A DNA stretch of 8,270 nucleotides from Acidimicrobiaceae bacterium (GCA_003164275.1 PLSY01000301.1:1-8270); one strand, 5' to 3'; shown: positions 1 to 6,469, numbered from the stretch's first letter. Program-made: numbers and translations. Notes: generated from the letters alone by a model not told the origin.

Positions 1-262
1 GGAATTCGGTGGATCGAGGCTTAGACGCGCGTGGGATTAGAGAAGTTGCTCGGCCAGCCGAACTGCTAGAACACCACCGTTCCTTGAGATGGAGTCATCC
101 CAGATGTGATGGGCTTCGACGGCCGGCGCAGCGCCAGGCGTGCGGTCCTCCAAGACGACCGTTTCCCAGTATGCCTCCCTGTCTTTGCGAGATCCCGCTG
201 CGGCACGATCGCCAAGTCTTCGGCCTGATGGTGCCCGGATTGACGGCACCCTGCACCCCGGC
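1..262. other. gene-free stretch downstream of the kdpD-like gene
   Basis: I see no gene I can support here. This is where the histidine-kinase half of KdpD and then kdpE would be expected. Reading the minus strand past the stop at 263-265 gives only short peptides with no H-box (SHDLRTPL-type), N, G1 or G2 motif in any frame, and no response-regulator sequence. The two open frames in this stretch (37-249 minus, 9-320 plus) resemble no family I know. It is probably decayed or foreign DNA left by the event that truncated kdpD. Confidence 0.5.
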
Positions 263-2146
263 TTACTTCTCGTCCTCCAGAGTCCGAAGGACGGCTCGTT
301 CTCGCGCGAACAAGAGCTGATCGAGGAAAGTGCGCAGCAACGTGGCTTCCTTGTCGCCGAGGTTCCTTCCAGCGAGCGCGATCACGCGGCCGTTTGCGAT
401 CTCCGCGCTAAACGGGGCCCCTTCGGGCGTCTCAAACCCGACACTCCCTACAGTCGCTTCGACCGTCCAACTGCCACCGTCCCGGTGCCGGTGCAGCACG
501 GTCATGCCTTCGAGGTCGAAAGTGCGCCGTAGCGATCCGAGGGTCTCGGCGAGCTGTTCAGAACCGACCAGGCTGTCTGCTGCGAGCCGGGCAAGGTCAT
601 CCGCCTCGGCATACGCCCGGGCCACTTGCACGCTCTGTCGAGTGAGCAGATCCACAAGTCCACCCACGGCGGCAGCTACGACCACGAAGGTGATCAGCGC
701 GATGAGATCGACGGCACGACCCACCCGCAGGCTGTAGAAGGGAGGTGCGTAGAAGAAGTCCGAGGCGACGAACGCCACCCCGGTAGCGAGACCGGCGGGA
801 CGGATTCCGCCCAGGAGGGCCACACCCACCACTCCGAGCAGATTGCACAGCAGGACTCCGGATAGCTCCAGAGATGACCGGACCGGGATCAACCCGAGCG
901 TGATTGCAACTGGTAGGACCACTGCCAGCGACCACGCAACCGCTCTGCGCGGCCCCGGCAGCAGGGCTCGTGGGTGACGTGATGTCGCGGCGACCTTGGT
1001 CGACTCCGACTGGTTGGATCGCCGAAGCGCCGGGATCACGTGCACCTCGATCGGACCCGCGGAGCGAATCGCGTTGTTGATGACCGATCCGTGCAGCAGT
1101 TCTTCGCGCCGAGTGCGGCGAGTGGAACCCAGCACCAGCTGACGGGCACCTTCTGCGCGGGCGAAGTCCAGCACGATCGAGGCGACGTCAATGCCGGCGA
1201 GCTCCGTGTAGCGGCCGCCCAGCTCACTCAGGAACCGGCGCTGGCCGGCTAGCCACGGAGGTTCGGCTTCCACTGAGTCGCTGGGCACACGCACGTAGAC
1301 CCCGATCAGCTCTCCCCGAGTCGACGAAGCGATCCGCGAGGCACGTCGTAGCACGTGCTCTGCCTCTGGGCCACCGGTCAGTGCCACGACCACTCGTTCG
1401 CGTACATCGGAAGGCGTTCCTGCGTTCTTCAACGCGTCCCGCAGCTTCGGATCAAGGCAGTGGTTTCTGTCCAGCCAGTCCAGCGCCAACGCCCGCAGCG
1501 CGGCGAGGTGGTCTGCGCTGAAGAAGCCCGTCAACGCAGCTTGTGCCGTGTCGGTATCCATCACGTCGGTGCGAGCAATGCGGGAGCGCAACTGCTCCGG
1601 GGTGATATCAACAAAATCGATCTGATCGGCTACAGCCACAACCGAGTCTGGAACGGACTCTTGCTGGGCAAGCCCTGTGAGCCCCTCCACCTCGCCGTTC
1701 AAGCTCTCGAGGTGTTGAACGTTGAGCGACGTCACAACATCGATACCGGCCTCGAGCAGCTCCTCGACATCTTCCCAGCGCTTCTCATGTCGGCTGCCCG
1801 GCACGCATCGGTGGGCCAGCTCGTCCACGAGCGCCACCGCAGGATTTCGGTCTAGCAGCGCATCAACATCGAGCTCGTCGAACTTCTTCCCGCGGTAGTC
1901 GACTGTCCGCGGAGAGACACGCTCCAGGGCATTCAGCATCAGTTCGGTGTCAGCCCGCCCGTGGGTCTCTACGAGGCCCACGACGACGGCGACACCTTCG
2001 TCGGCGAGCCGGCGACCCTCGGCCAGCATCGCGAAGGTCTTACCCGCGCCAGGAGCCGCTCCGAGGAAGACGTGCAGCCGGCCTCGGATGTCCGGTGGGG
2101 CGCAATCCCCCGCCGCGCTCATGTCAGCCGCACCTTGACCCTGCAT
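263..2146 (-). CDS. kdpD: KdpD-type sensor protein lacking the histidine-kinase core
   Basis: 627 residues. KdpD is normally a ~850-900 residue membrane sensor kinase that controls the Kdp potassium pump through KdpE. Visible parts: KdpD ATP-binding domain (about 22-235) with Walker A GAAPGAGKT (29-37), the VDELAH motif (107-112), the PGSRHEKRWEDV box (116-127) and NVQHLESLN (142-150); a universal-stress domain (about 250-373); four hydrophobic helices of the DUF4118 type (about 403-500) including FFYAPPFYSL; then a GAF-like region (about 520-610). It stops after the linker helix (ARERAVLRTLEDEK), with no HisKA or HATPase domain. The start is set by a near-perfect ribosome site, AGGAGGTGA, 7 bases before ATG; the same frame is open further upstream, but that part has no family similarity and no such site. 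With no phospho-acceptor it cannot be a conventional kinase. It may be a truncated relic or a standalone sensor module. Confidence 0.92.
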   Translation of the reverse strand: MQGQGAADMSAAGDCAPPDIRGRLHVFLGAAPGAGKTFAMLAEGRRLADEGVAVVVGLVETHGRADTELMLNALERVSPRTVDYRGKKFDELDVDALLDRNPAVALVDELAHRCVPGSRHEKRWEDVEELLEAGIDVVTSLNVQHLESLNGEVEGLTGLAQQESVPDSVVAVADQIDFVDITPEQLRSRIARTDVMDTDTAQAALTGFFSADHLAALRALALDWLDRNHCLDPKLRDALKNAGTPSDVRERVVVALTGGPEAEHVLRRASRIASSTRGELIGVYVRVPSDSVEAEPPWLAGQRRFLSELGGRYTELAGIDVASIVLDFARAEGARQLVLGSTRRTRREELLHGSVINNAIRSAGPIEVHVIPALRRSNQSESTKVAATSRHPRALLPGPRRAVAWSLAVVLPVAITLGLIPVRSSLELSGVLLCNLLGVVGVALLGGIRPAGLATGVAFVASDFFYAPPFYSLRVGRAVDLIALITFVVVAAAVGGLVDLLTRQSVQVARAYAEADDLARLAADSLVGSEQLAETLGSLRRTFDLEGMTVLHRHRDGGSWTVEATVGSVGFETPEGAPFSAEIANGRVIALAGRNLGDKEATLLRTFLDQLLFARERAVLRTLEDEK

Positions 2147-2153
2147 GGATGTG

Positions 2154-2162
2154 TCACCTCCT
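2154..2162 (-). promoter_or_regulatory. strong ribosome binding site of the kdpD-like gene
   Basis: On the minus strand this reads AGGAGGTGA, the full anti-16S complement, seven bases before ATG at 2146-2144. It decides the start: the frame continues open to 2335, but no comparable site precedes the earlier start codons. Confidence 0.75.
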
Positions 2163-2338
2163 GGCAACAGGGCCTTTGTTGACGGTATCCCAGCTTCATT
2201 CGGCGGGGTAGAGGCGGAGGTCCCTGGGCATCGGAGACGATGAGAGGCGCGTTGCCGCTCATGTTCGGACAACGGCAACCAGAGTCGGCGAAGCCGAAGA
2301 TGAGCGACCGTACTGATATGCCGAGTCTCCCCCACGTC

Positions 2339-2533
2339 TCACCCGACGATGCGCTCGCCGATCGGGCCCAGGATGAGCATGGGAAGGTAGATGAGGCCTC
2401 CCATGATCAGGATCACCCCGAGCAGGAAGACAACGAACGTCGGACCCGTGGTGTCGAGCGTGGCCCTCGTGCGGGCATGGACCCGCGCCCCGGCGATGGG
2501 CACAAACTGCAAAAGAATGCTGATCAGGCATAG
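2339..2533 (-). pseudogene. kdpA: remnant of kdpA (C-terminal end of potassium-binding subunit)
   Basis: The minus-strand frame ending in TGA at 2341-2339 translates to about 64 residues that match the end of KdpA. VPIAGARV matches the conserved AIAGSL segment. TLDTTGPTFVV matches TLPTHGPLFV. FLLGVILIMGGLIYLP is the last membrane helix, and LILGPIGE matches the closing ALGPVAE. This comparison is from my knowledge of E. coli KdpA. KdpA is ~550-600 residues, so about 90% is missing. No start codon or ribosome site precedes the fragment, and similarity fades above about 2520. The stop is retained. It points the same way as kdpD, 192 bases upstream of it, the place normally held by kdpB and kdpC. 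Probably a non-functional deletion scar of a kdpFABCDE locus. Confidence 0.75.
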
Positions 2534-2751
2534 AAATTGTGCAAAAGCTTGCGGCGGACGCGTCGACCCGATCCTTGGTGCTTATTCCGTTCACTGCCCG
2601 CCGGAATTCGCCACCGTCCTGGTGTGTTGGCACGGACGGTTCCTACCAGTATGGGTGCTTGGCGCAGAACACTGAACGTCGTCTCTGCGGAATCACTGAG
2701 CTCCGCCAAAGGCTAAAGCCACGACATCCGGATTGGCGTTCGTGCCTCCGG
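2534..2751. other. intergenic stretch between the kdpA remnant and the stress-protein gene
   Basis: I see no gene in this stretch. Short frames on both strands (such as 2524-2709 minus) have no recognisable domain and no ribosome site. No clear intrinsic terminator follows the stress-protein stop at 2752. Confidence 0.4.
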
Positions 2752-3201
2752 TCAAACATTGGCCATGTTCCGCGCCTTGGCGCACCGCGCCGGGGATGCG
2801 ACGATTACCGGGAGGGGAGACATCTTGAGGACGCGTTCGCGCGTCCTATGGCCCATCGCCGAATGGAGGCCCCTCAGGCGAAGCGATCCCAGGATGATCG
2901 CACTGCATTGTCGCTTTGACGCTTCCTCCACGATGAGTTGAGCGACCCAAGAGACATGTTCCGAACGGGCTTCTCCCTCGGCGGCGATCCCTGCCGTCTG
3001 CAATCGTTGCACCGCCTCATCGACGAGCTGTTGAGCCTCCGCTGCCGACTCGAGCGGGGCAATCCCAAGCGAGGCCGGCACTTCGCGAACGTGGAGCACG
3101 TAGACGTCCGACTTCGACCTCGCTGCGAGCCCGATCGTGAAGTCCACTGCAGCCTGTCCCGATTCGAACTGATCGATTGCGAGCAACAACGTGAATCTCA
3201 T
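2752..3201 (-). CDS. universal stress protein (UspA family), single domain
   Basis: 149 residues, a normal length for a one-domain UspA protein, a cytoplasmic nucleotide-binding fold linked to stress and dormancy. The first strand LLLAIDQF carries the Asp (9) that contacts the nucleotide base in ATP-binding members. VYVLHV is the second strand, and the last part runs IILGS...PLPVIVAS, the usual C-terminal strands. The phosphate loop departs from the G-x2-G-x9-G(S/T) consensus: it reads GSLRLRG then MGHRTRERV, so the closing G(S/T) is GH. ATP binding is therefore doubtful. The start is chosen for the site AGGAGGA six bases before ATG; the frame is open for 69 more codons upstream without family similarity. 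It stands alone, upstream of the kdp remnant and divergent from a small membrane-protein gene. KdpD also carries a Usp domain, so both may belong to one stress or potassium response. Confidence 0.9.
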   Translation of the reverse strand: MRFTLLLAIDQFESGQAAVDFTIGLAARSKSDVYVLHVREVPASLGIAPLESAAEAQQLVDEAVQRLQTAGIAAEGEARSEHVSWVAQLIVEEASKRQCSAIILGSLRLRGLHSAMGHRTRERVLKMSPLPVIVASPARCAKARNMANV

Positions 3202-3207
3202 CCCCGG

Positions 3208-3214
3208 TCCTCCT
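3208..3214 (-). promoter_or_regulatory. ribosome binding site of the universal stress gene
   Basis: On the minus strand this reads AGGAGGA, six bases before ATG at 3201-3199. It fixes the start at a methionine that gives a standard-length UspA domain, not the longer open frame reaching 3408. Confidence 0.7.
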
Positions 3215-3345
3215 CGTCTACTGGATTCCAGGTTAAGGCCGCTCCACGTAACGGCGTCGTGAAGATCTACCGGTGGGGCATAGAAATTTCGTGAAGAGCG
3301 TGCCACGGAATTCCGGTGAACTCCTCTCCAGTAGGTGTCACCTGG

Positions 3346-3606
3346 ATGACAGACGACTCCAGTTGCGAAGCGCGGGCTACGGTGGGGCTGCTGGTCCAGA
3401 GCAGGCAACGGCGGACGCAGGTGACGGTCGACGATGTGCTCGCTGCTGCCCCACCGCGAGATGCCTGGCGTATGCCGCCGCTGGCCACGTTGGTGAAGCC
3501 CGTGATGTCGACGCAGCGCAAACTAGGTCTCATGACCCTGCGCGGCTACCTTCTCATCGCATTCGTCTTGGTTGTGGTCCGCATTGTCCAGTTGGCACTG
3601 AACTGA
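3346..3606 (+). CDS. small hypothetical protein with one C-terminal membrane helix
   Basis: 86 residues from ATG 3346. The first ~55 residues are polar and unrecognised. The last ~22 (LRGYLLIAFVLVVVRIVQLA) form a clear membrane helix preceded by basic residues (STQRKLG), predicting a cytoplasmic N-terminus. I recall similar short actinobacterial proteins of this shape, but no named family. The start is uncertain. GTG 3316 is in frame upstream. ATG 3472 (44 residues) would keep only the well-formed part, from MPPLATLVKPV. ATG 3346 has a weak AGGTG eight bases before it. The gene diverges from the universal stress gene and is followed at once by a strong hairpin, which supports it being a real transcription unit. 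Function unknown. Confidence 0.5.
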   Translation: MTDDSSCEARATVGLLVQSRQRRTQVTVDDVLAAAPPRDAWRMPPLATLVKPVMSTQRKLGLMTLRGYLLIAFVLVVVRIVQLALN

Positions 3607-3624
3607 TCAACACCTGTGCCCGTT

Positions 3625-3677
3625 GTGGATGGCCCCCGCTCGTCGCTCGGCGCCACCGGCGAGAGGGGACCATCCAC
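3625..3677 (+). terminator. large imperfect hairpin after the small membrane-protein gene
   Basis: GTGGATGG (3625-3632) pairs with CCATCCAC (3670-3677), CCCC (3634-3637) with GGGG (3665-3668), CTCG (3639-3642) with CGAG (3660-3663), and TCG (3643-3645) with CGG (3657-3659, one T-G wobble). That gives a 21-position stem with two mismatches and an 11-base loop. It begins 19 bases after the stop at 3606. There is no clear U-run (only GGTTTCG downstream), so it fits a high-GC-type terminator or an mRNA-stabilising structure better than a classic one. Its symmetry means it could act in both directions. Confidence 0.5.
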
Positions 3678-3784
3678 GGGTGGTTTCGCGGCTGGGGTGG
3701 AATGCACTCTGTTCCTTCGCACCGTGGGGCGCGCTCGGACGGGGTGCCAGTCGGCGGTGCCGACCAGGGACATCCGGAACGCGG

Positions 3785-3949
3785 CTATGCAGCAGGCGGT
3801 GCGAAGCTGACGTCGAAGCCGGAGTCCTCGATCCTGTGCCGGAGCCGCTTCGCTTCAACTTCGGGATCGTGTCGGAGCTCGAAGAATTGCGCGCCAGGGT
3901 CCTCATAGAGGGTGCCGTTGGCCAGCAGATGCCAGGAGACGTCCAAAAA
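3785..3949 (-). pseudogene. C-terminal remnant of an IS110-family transposase
   Basis: About 54 residues ending in a retained stop. VSWHLLANGTLYEDPGAQFF, then a short RHDPEVEAKRLRHRIE helix and SGFDVSFAPPAA, match the typical end of IS110/IS116-type transposases (WHLL..G..Y.DLGADYF..R.DPE..ARRL...LE.LGF.VTL.PAA), as I know that family. These enzymes are ~350-400 residues with a DEDD domain at the front and a conserved serine region later; neither is present, and above about 3949 the similarity stops. There is no start codon with a ribosome site. It is a dead scar of an old insertion between the small membrane-protein gene and the metal-efflux operon. The rest of 3607-4071, apart from the hairpin, holds no gene I can support. 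Confidence 0.65.
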
Positions 3950-4071
3950 CGGAGTGAGCGCCGGGCCGCGAACTTCCGAGAGCAACTCCTGTCTTCAGTC
4001 TCGGCCGCTCCGGGCACCTGGATAGGAGCAAAGTCCCGGCCTCACCGACCGAGAGGGCCAAGTAGCGAAGC

Positions 4072-5160
4072 TCAGGTCGGGTGGACGAAGTGGTGCGCGG
4101 TGAGTTCGTGTCCGGTGGCCGTGCCTGCAGTCCCAGGGTCGGAATGGATCAGAGCCTCCGTGAGCCGAGGGACCTCATGGAGCAGCTGATGGTGGGCGCG
4201 TTCCGCGATGACATGGGCTGCAGCCAGGGTGAGCCGCTCGTCGGAGACGATGGTGGCCTCGGCCTGGAGCTGATGCCCCACCCATCGGATTCGGACCCGC
4301 TCGACCTGGTCGACACCCTCGACCACCGTGAGCACCCGCTCGACCTGGTCGACCAACTCGGGGTTCACGCTGTCCATCAGCCGACGGAAGATGTCCCGTG
4401 CCGTGGTCCGCAGGACACTGAGAAGGGCCAGCGTGATGACCAGGCCCATGATGGCGTCGGCCCGAGGGAACCCGACGGCCACCCCGATAGCGCCGACCAC
4501 CACGGCAAGCGAGGTGAGGCCGTCGGTGCGGGCGTGCTGGCCATCGGCCACCAGTGCAGCTGATCCAATCCTTCGACCAACCCGAATCCGGTAGTGAGCC
4601 ACCAGCTCGTTGCCGGCAAAACCGACGAGTCCGGCCACCGCGACCAACCCGACCCGATGAATGGACGTGGGATGGATGAGTCGCTCGATGGAGACCACCG
4701 CGGCATAGGCGGTCGAGGCGGCCACCATAACCACGATGAAGACGCCGGCCAGGTCCTCGGCCCGCCCGTAGCCGTAGGTGTAGCGACGGGTGGCCGGCTT
4801 GCGTCCGAGCCAGAAGGCGAGGGCGAGCGGGAAGGCGGTCAACGCGTCAGCGAGGTTGTGGACCGCATCGCCGAGCAGGGCGACTGATCCGGAGAGGGCG
4901 GTGATGCCAAGCTCCACCGCTGCCGTGAGGCCGAGGACGAGGAGCGAGATCCAGAGCACCCGCATGCCCTGGGCGCTGGCAGTCAACTCGGTGTCGAGCG
5001 ACCCCTGCGCGTCGTGGGTGTGGGGGACGAACAGGCTCTTGATCCAACCGCCCAGACCGCTCGAATGTTCGTGATCACGGTGGTCATGATCGGCATGGCC
5101 AGTCTCGTAGAGCTCATGGAACTCGTGGTCTTGATGGTTATGGGCATGGTGATCGCTCAT
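4072..5160 (-). CDS. cation diffusion facilitator, Zn/Cd-type efflux transporter
   Basis: 362 residues; a proton-driven exporter of divalent metal in the cytoplasmic membrane. The first ~50 residues are very rich in His and Asp (HHAHNHQDHEF..., DHDHRDHEH, then HTH at 47-49), a likely metal-buffering arm. Six helices follow (about 67-87, 93-117, 135-157, 168-188, 201-231, 235-252). The transport site is HNLAD (H101, D105) in helix 2 and HARTD (H209, D213) in helix 5. Paired HxxxD motifs are typical of Zn/Cd transporters, against DxxxD in Mn types. A C-terminal cytoplasmic domain runs to HSDP (339-342). It is longer than the usual ~300 residues because of the His arm. Its ATG overlaps the repressor stop in ATGA, and GGAG lies just upstream inside the repressor, so translation is coupled. 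It is probably induced by metal through that repressor. Exact metal unproven. Confidence 0.95.
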   Translation of the reverse strand: MSDHHAHNHQDHEFHELYETGHADHDHRDHEHSSGLGGWIKSLFVPHTHDAQGSLDTELTASAQGMRVLWISLLVLGLTAAVELGITALSGSVALLGDAVHNLADALTAFPLALAFWLGRKPATRRYTYGYGRAEDLAGVFIVVMVAASTAYAAVVSIERLIHPTSIHRVGLVAVAGLVGFAGNELVAHYRIRVGRRIGSAALVADGQHARTDGLTSLAVVVGAIGVAVGFPRADAIMGLVITLALLSVLRTTARDIFRRLMDSVNPELVDQVERVLTVVEGVDQVERVRIRWVGHQLQAEATIVSDERLTLAAAHVIAERAHHQLLHEVPRLTEALIHSDPGTAGTATGHELTAHHFVHPT

Positions 5161-5525
5161 GCGGACTCCGATGTACTGACCCCAATCGCGCCGTGCTGAT
5201 GCTCCGACGGAAGATCGGTCACTGCGTGGTCGGCGCTGAACAACGCCTCGGTGGCCAGCCGCCCGAGGTGCTCATTCTGGATCGAGTAGAAGAAGAAGGT
5301 CCCCTGGCGGCGCCTCTTCACGACGCGGGCCAGGTGAAGCTTGGCCAGGTGCTGGGAGACGGCTGAGGGCTGAGCGCCCACATGGTCGGCCAGCGTGTTC
5401 ACCGAGTGCTCGCCGTGCAGCAGTGTCCAGACGATCCGTAGTCGGGTCGGATCGGCCAGCAGCTTGAACGTCTCCGATGCCCACGCCACCTGGGCGGCGG
5501 TCAGATCATCTATCTGCGTATCCAT
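5157..5525 (-). CDS. ArsR/SmtB-family metal-responsive repressor
   Basis: 122 residues, the normal family size. The winged helix-turn-helix covers about 15-80: FKLLADPTRLRIVWTLL, then LADHVGAQPSAVSQHLAKLHLARVV as recognition helices, and RRRQGTFFFYSI as the wing. The last helix, NEHLGRLATEALFSADH (84-100), aligns with the metal-sensing helix 5 of SmtB/CzrA, where D-x-H and HxxH bind Zn. Here H86 and H100 are kept, the first ligand is N84 and the third position (97 in CzrA) is F96, so the site is partial. A later HQH (109-111) could add ligands. Being promoter-proximal and coupled to the efflux gene, it should repress the operon and release with metal. ATG 5525 is chosen because GGGGGAGGT lies upstream (11-base gap) and the protein then has family length; the frame is open to 5687 without family similarity. 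Confidence 0.92.
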   Translation of the reverse strand: MDTQIDDLTAAQVAWASETFKLLADPTRLRIVWTLLHGEHSVNTLADHVGAQPSAVSQHLAKLHLARVVKRRRQGTFFFYSIQNEHLGRLATEALFSADHAVTDLPSEHQHGAIGVSTSESA

Positions 5526-5533
5526 GCAGATAG
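5510..5533. promoter_or_regulatory. inverted repeat around the arsR start, likely operator
   Basis: CTATCTGC (5510-5517) and GCAGATAG (5526-5533) form a perfect 8-bp inverted repeat with an 8-base spacer. The repressor ATG (5525-5523) lies in the spacer. ArsR/SmtB proteins bind dimerically to imperfect palindromes in their own promoter or early gene region, so autoregulation is a reasonable inference. The sequence is AT-richer than its surroundings. No convincing -10/-35 pair was found. Confidence 0.5.
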
Positions 5534-5617
5534 AGTACCTCCCCCTGCTGCCAGCCACCAACCGGCTCATCGTCCGGCGGTGTCCGAGTCCCACGTAGCC
5601 GTCATCGAGAATGCCGG

Positions 5618-6152
5618 CTACAGGAGCCCTGAAGCGATCGCCACCCCGACAGCAATCAGGATGGCGCTCCCGAGGAACTCGCTCCACTTTTCGACGGCAA
5701 CACTCATGCGACTCCCGAGTTCAAGACCAACGAGGGGCATTCCCACGCTCACCACGCTGATGACAAGAGCGGAAAGGACGACCGGCACCCGGTAAGCACC
5801 AAGAGCGAATCCGACGACCAGGTTGTCAATGCTGAGTGCCGCAGCGGTATGAGCCGCCCCGGTCGGGTGGATCTCGGCAGTTCACCACGAGAACCCCACC
5901 TGGCCTCGACCAAGCTGTAGATCCCGGTGGCGATGAGTAGCCCACCCCCCAGGTAGTTCCCCTCACTCCCGATCCGGTGGGCGAGCTGTCGACCGATGGT
6001 AGTCCGATCAGGGGCATTGCTGCTTCAAAGATCCCGAAGATGAGAGCAATGCGGAAACGGAGGCGGCGGTCGGTCCCAGAGAGACCGATGCCCATGGCCA
6101 CGGCGAAATTGTCCAGTCCGAGGGCGAATGCGACCAGGATGACGCCCGACAT
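5618..6152 (-). pseudogene. mntP: broken MntP-type manganese efflux pump (two frameshifts)
   Basis: Three consecutive minus-strand frames together give a ~180-residue MntP-like protein, the family's normal length. The first, from ATG 6152, has ALGLDNFAVAMGIGL and FRIALIFGIFEAAMPLIGL, the first helices with the conserved Asp. After a shift near 5995-6003 the next frame reads IGRQLAHRIGSEGNYLGGGL then LIATGIYSLVEARWG. After a second shift near 5870-5900 the third reads AAALSIDNLVVGFALGAY, then VVLSALVISVVSVGMPLVGL, ending in the stop at 5618-5620. LDNF and SIDNL are the two inverted-repeat halves of the fold. MntP exports Mn(II) through the membrane. It lies upstream of the arsR-CDF operon and points the same way, 92 bases before the repressor start. 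Two separate frameshifts make decay more likely than one sequencing error. Confidence 0.85.
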
Positions 6153-6230
6153 GCGGGCAACCTAGGCCAGGATGAGGTAGCGGTAGGTCCAGCCAGGGGC
6201 CGTTGTGCCGACCTCTGTGACACTGTTCGA

Positions 6231-6469
6231 GTGATCGGCAACCCCAATCGGACGGAGAGCCAACACCTCCTCCGCCGAGGTCGTCAGTTGGAGGCCGTGA
6301 CCGCGGTTGGAACGCCGTCGGAGTAGTGGTCCTCGGCATTGCCGCCGTCGAGGCACGATCGGTCGCTCTCGCCGGCTTCGGCCTGGACAGTCTGATCGAG
6401 ATCGGTGAGTCCACCATCGTGCTCTGGGAACTGGCCGATACTGCGCAGGACCGGAGGCGGCGGGCGATG
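6231..6469 (+). pseudogene. truncated, frameshifted N-terminus of a CDF-like cation transporter
   Basis: From GTG 6231 one frame reads VIGNPNRTESQHLLRRGRQL then EAVTA. Near 6305-6310 the match moves to another frame: WNAVGVVVLGIAAVEARSVA, then LAGFGLDSLIEIGESTIVLW, then ELADTAQDRRRRAM. This matches, from memory, the start of actinobacterial 'cation transporter' proteins related to CDF efflux pumps, including the second-helix GFGLDSLIE motif where the metal-site Asp lies. About 80 of ~200-300 residues remain; similarity stops at 6469, where the integrase-tail similarity on the other strand begins. It diverges from the mntP remnant with a 78-base gap. Non-functional. The start is a guess because no clear ribosome site is present. 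Confidence 0.65.

Noticed and set aside
1355..1855. 166-residue plus-strand open frame inside kdpD
   Set aside because: It is antisense to the conserved ATP-binding domain, has no domain of its own and no ribosome site.
2259..2633. 124-residue His/Arg-rich minus-strand open frame over the kdpA remnant
   Set aside because: Its composition is that of an out-of-frame reading of a high-GC coding strand; the KdpA-like frame explains the same bases better.
2527..3288. GGCATAGAAATT occurs at 2527-2538 and 3277-3288, with loosely similar flanks
   Set aside because: One exact 12-base repeat is about what chance gives in ~8 kb, the flanks need gaps to align, and the two sites have no matching position relative to a gene start.
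3607..4189. Long overlapping open frames on both strands between the small membrane gene and the efflux gene
   Set aside because: Arg/Ser/Pro-rich readings without domains; the only supported coding trace is the IS110-type tail at 3785-3949.
5595..5621. 7-bp stem (GTAGCCG / CGGCTAC) at the mntP remnant stop, as a terminator
   Set aside because: Short stem, 13-base loop, no U-run, and it overlaps coding sequence; too weak to call.
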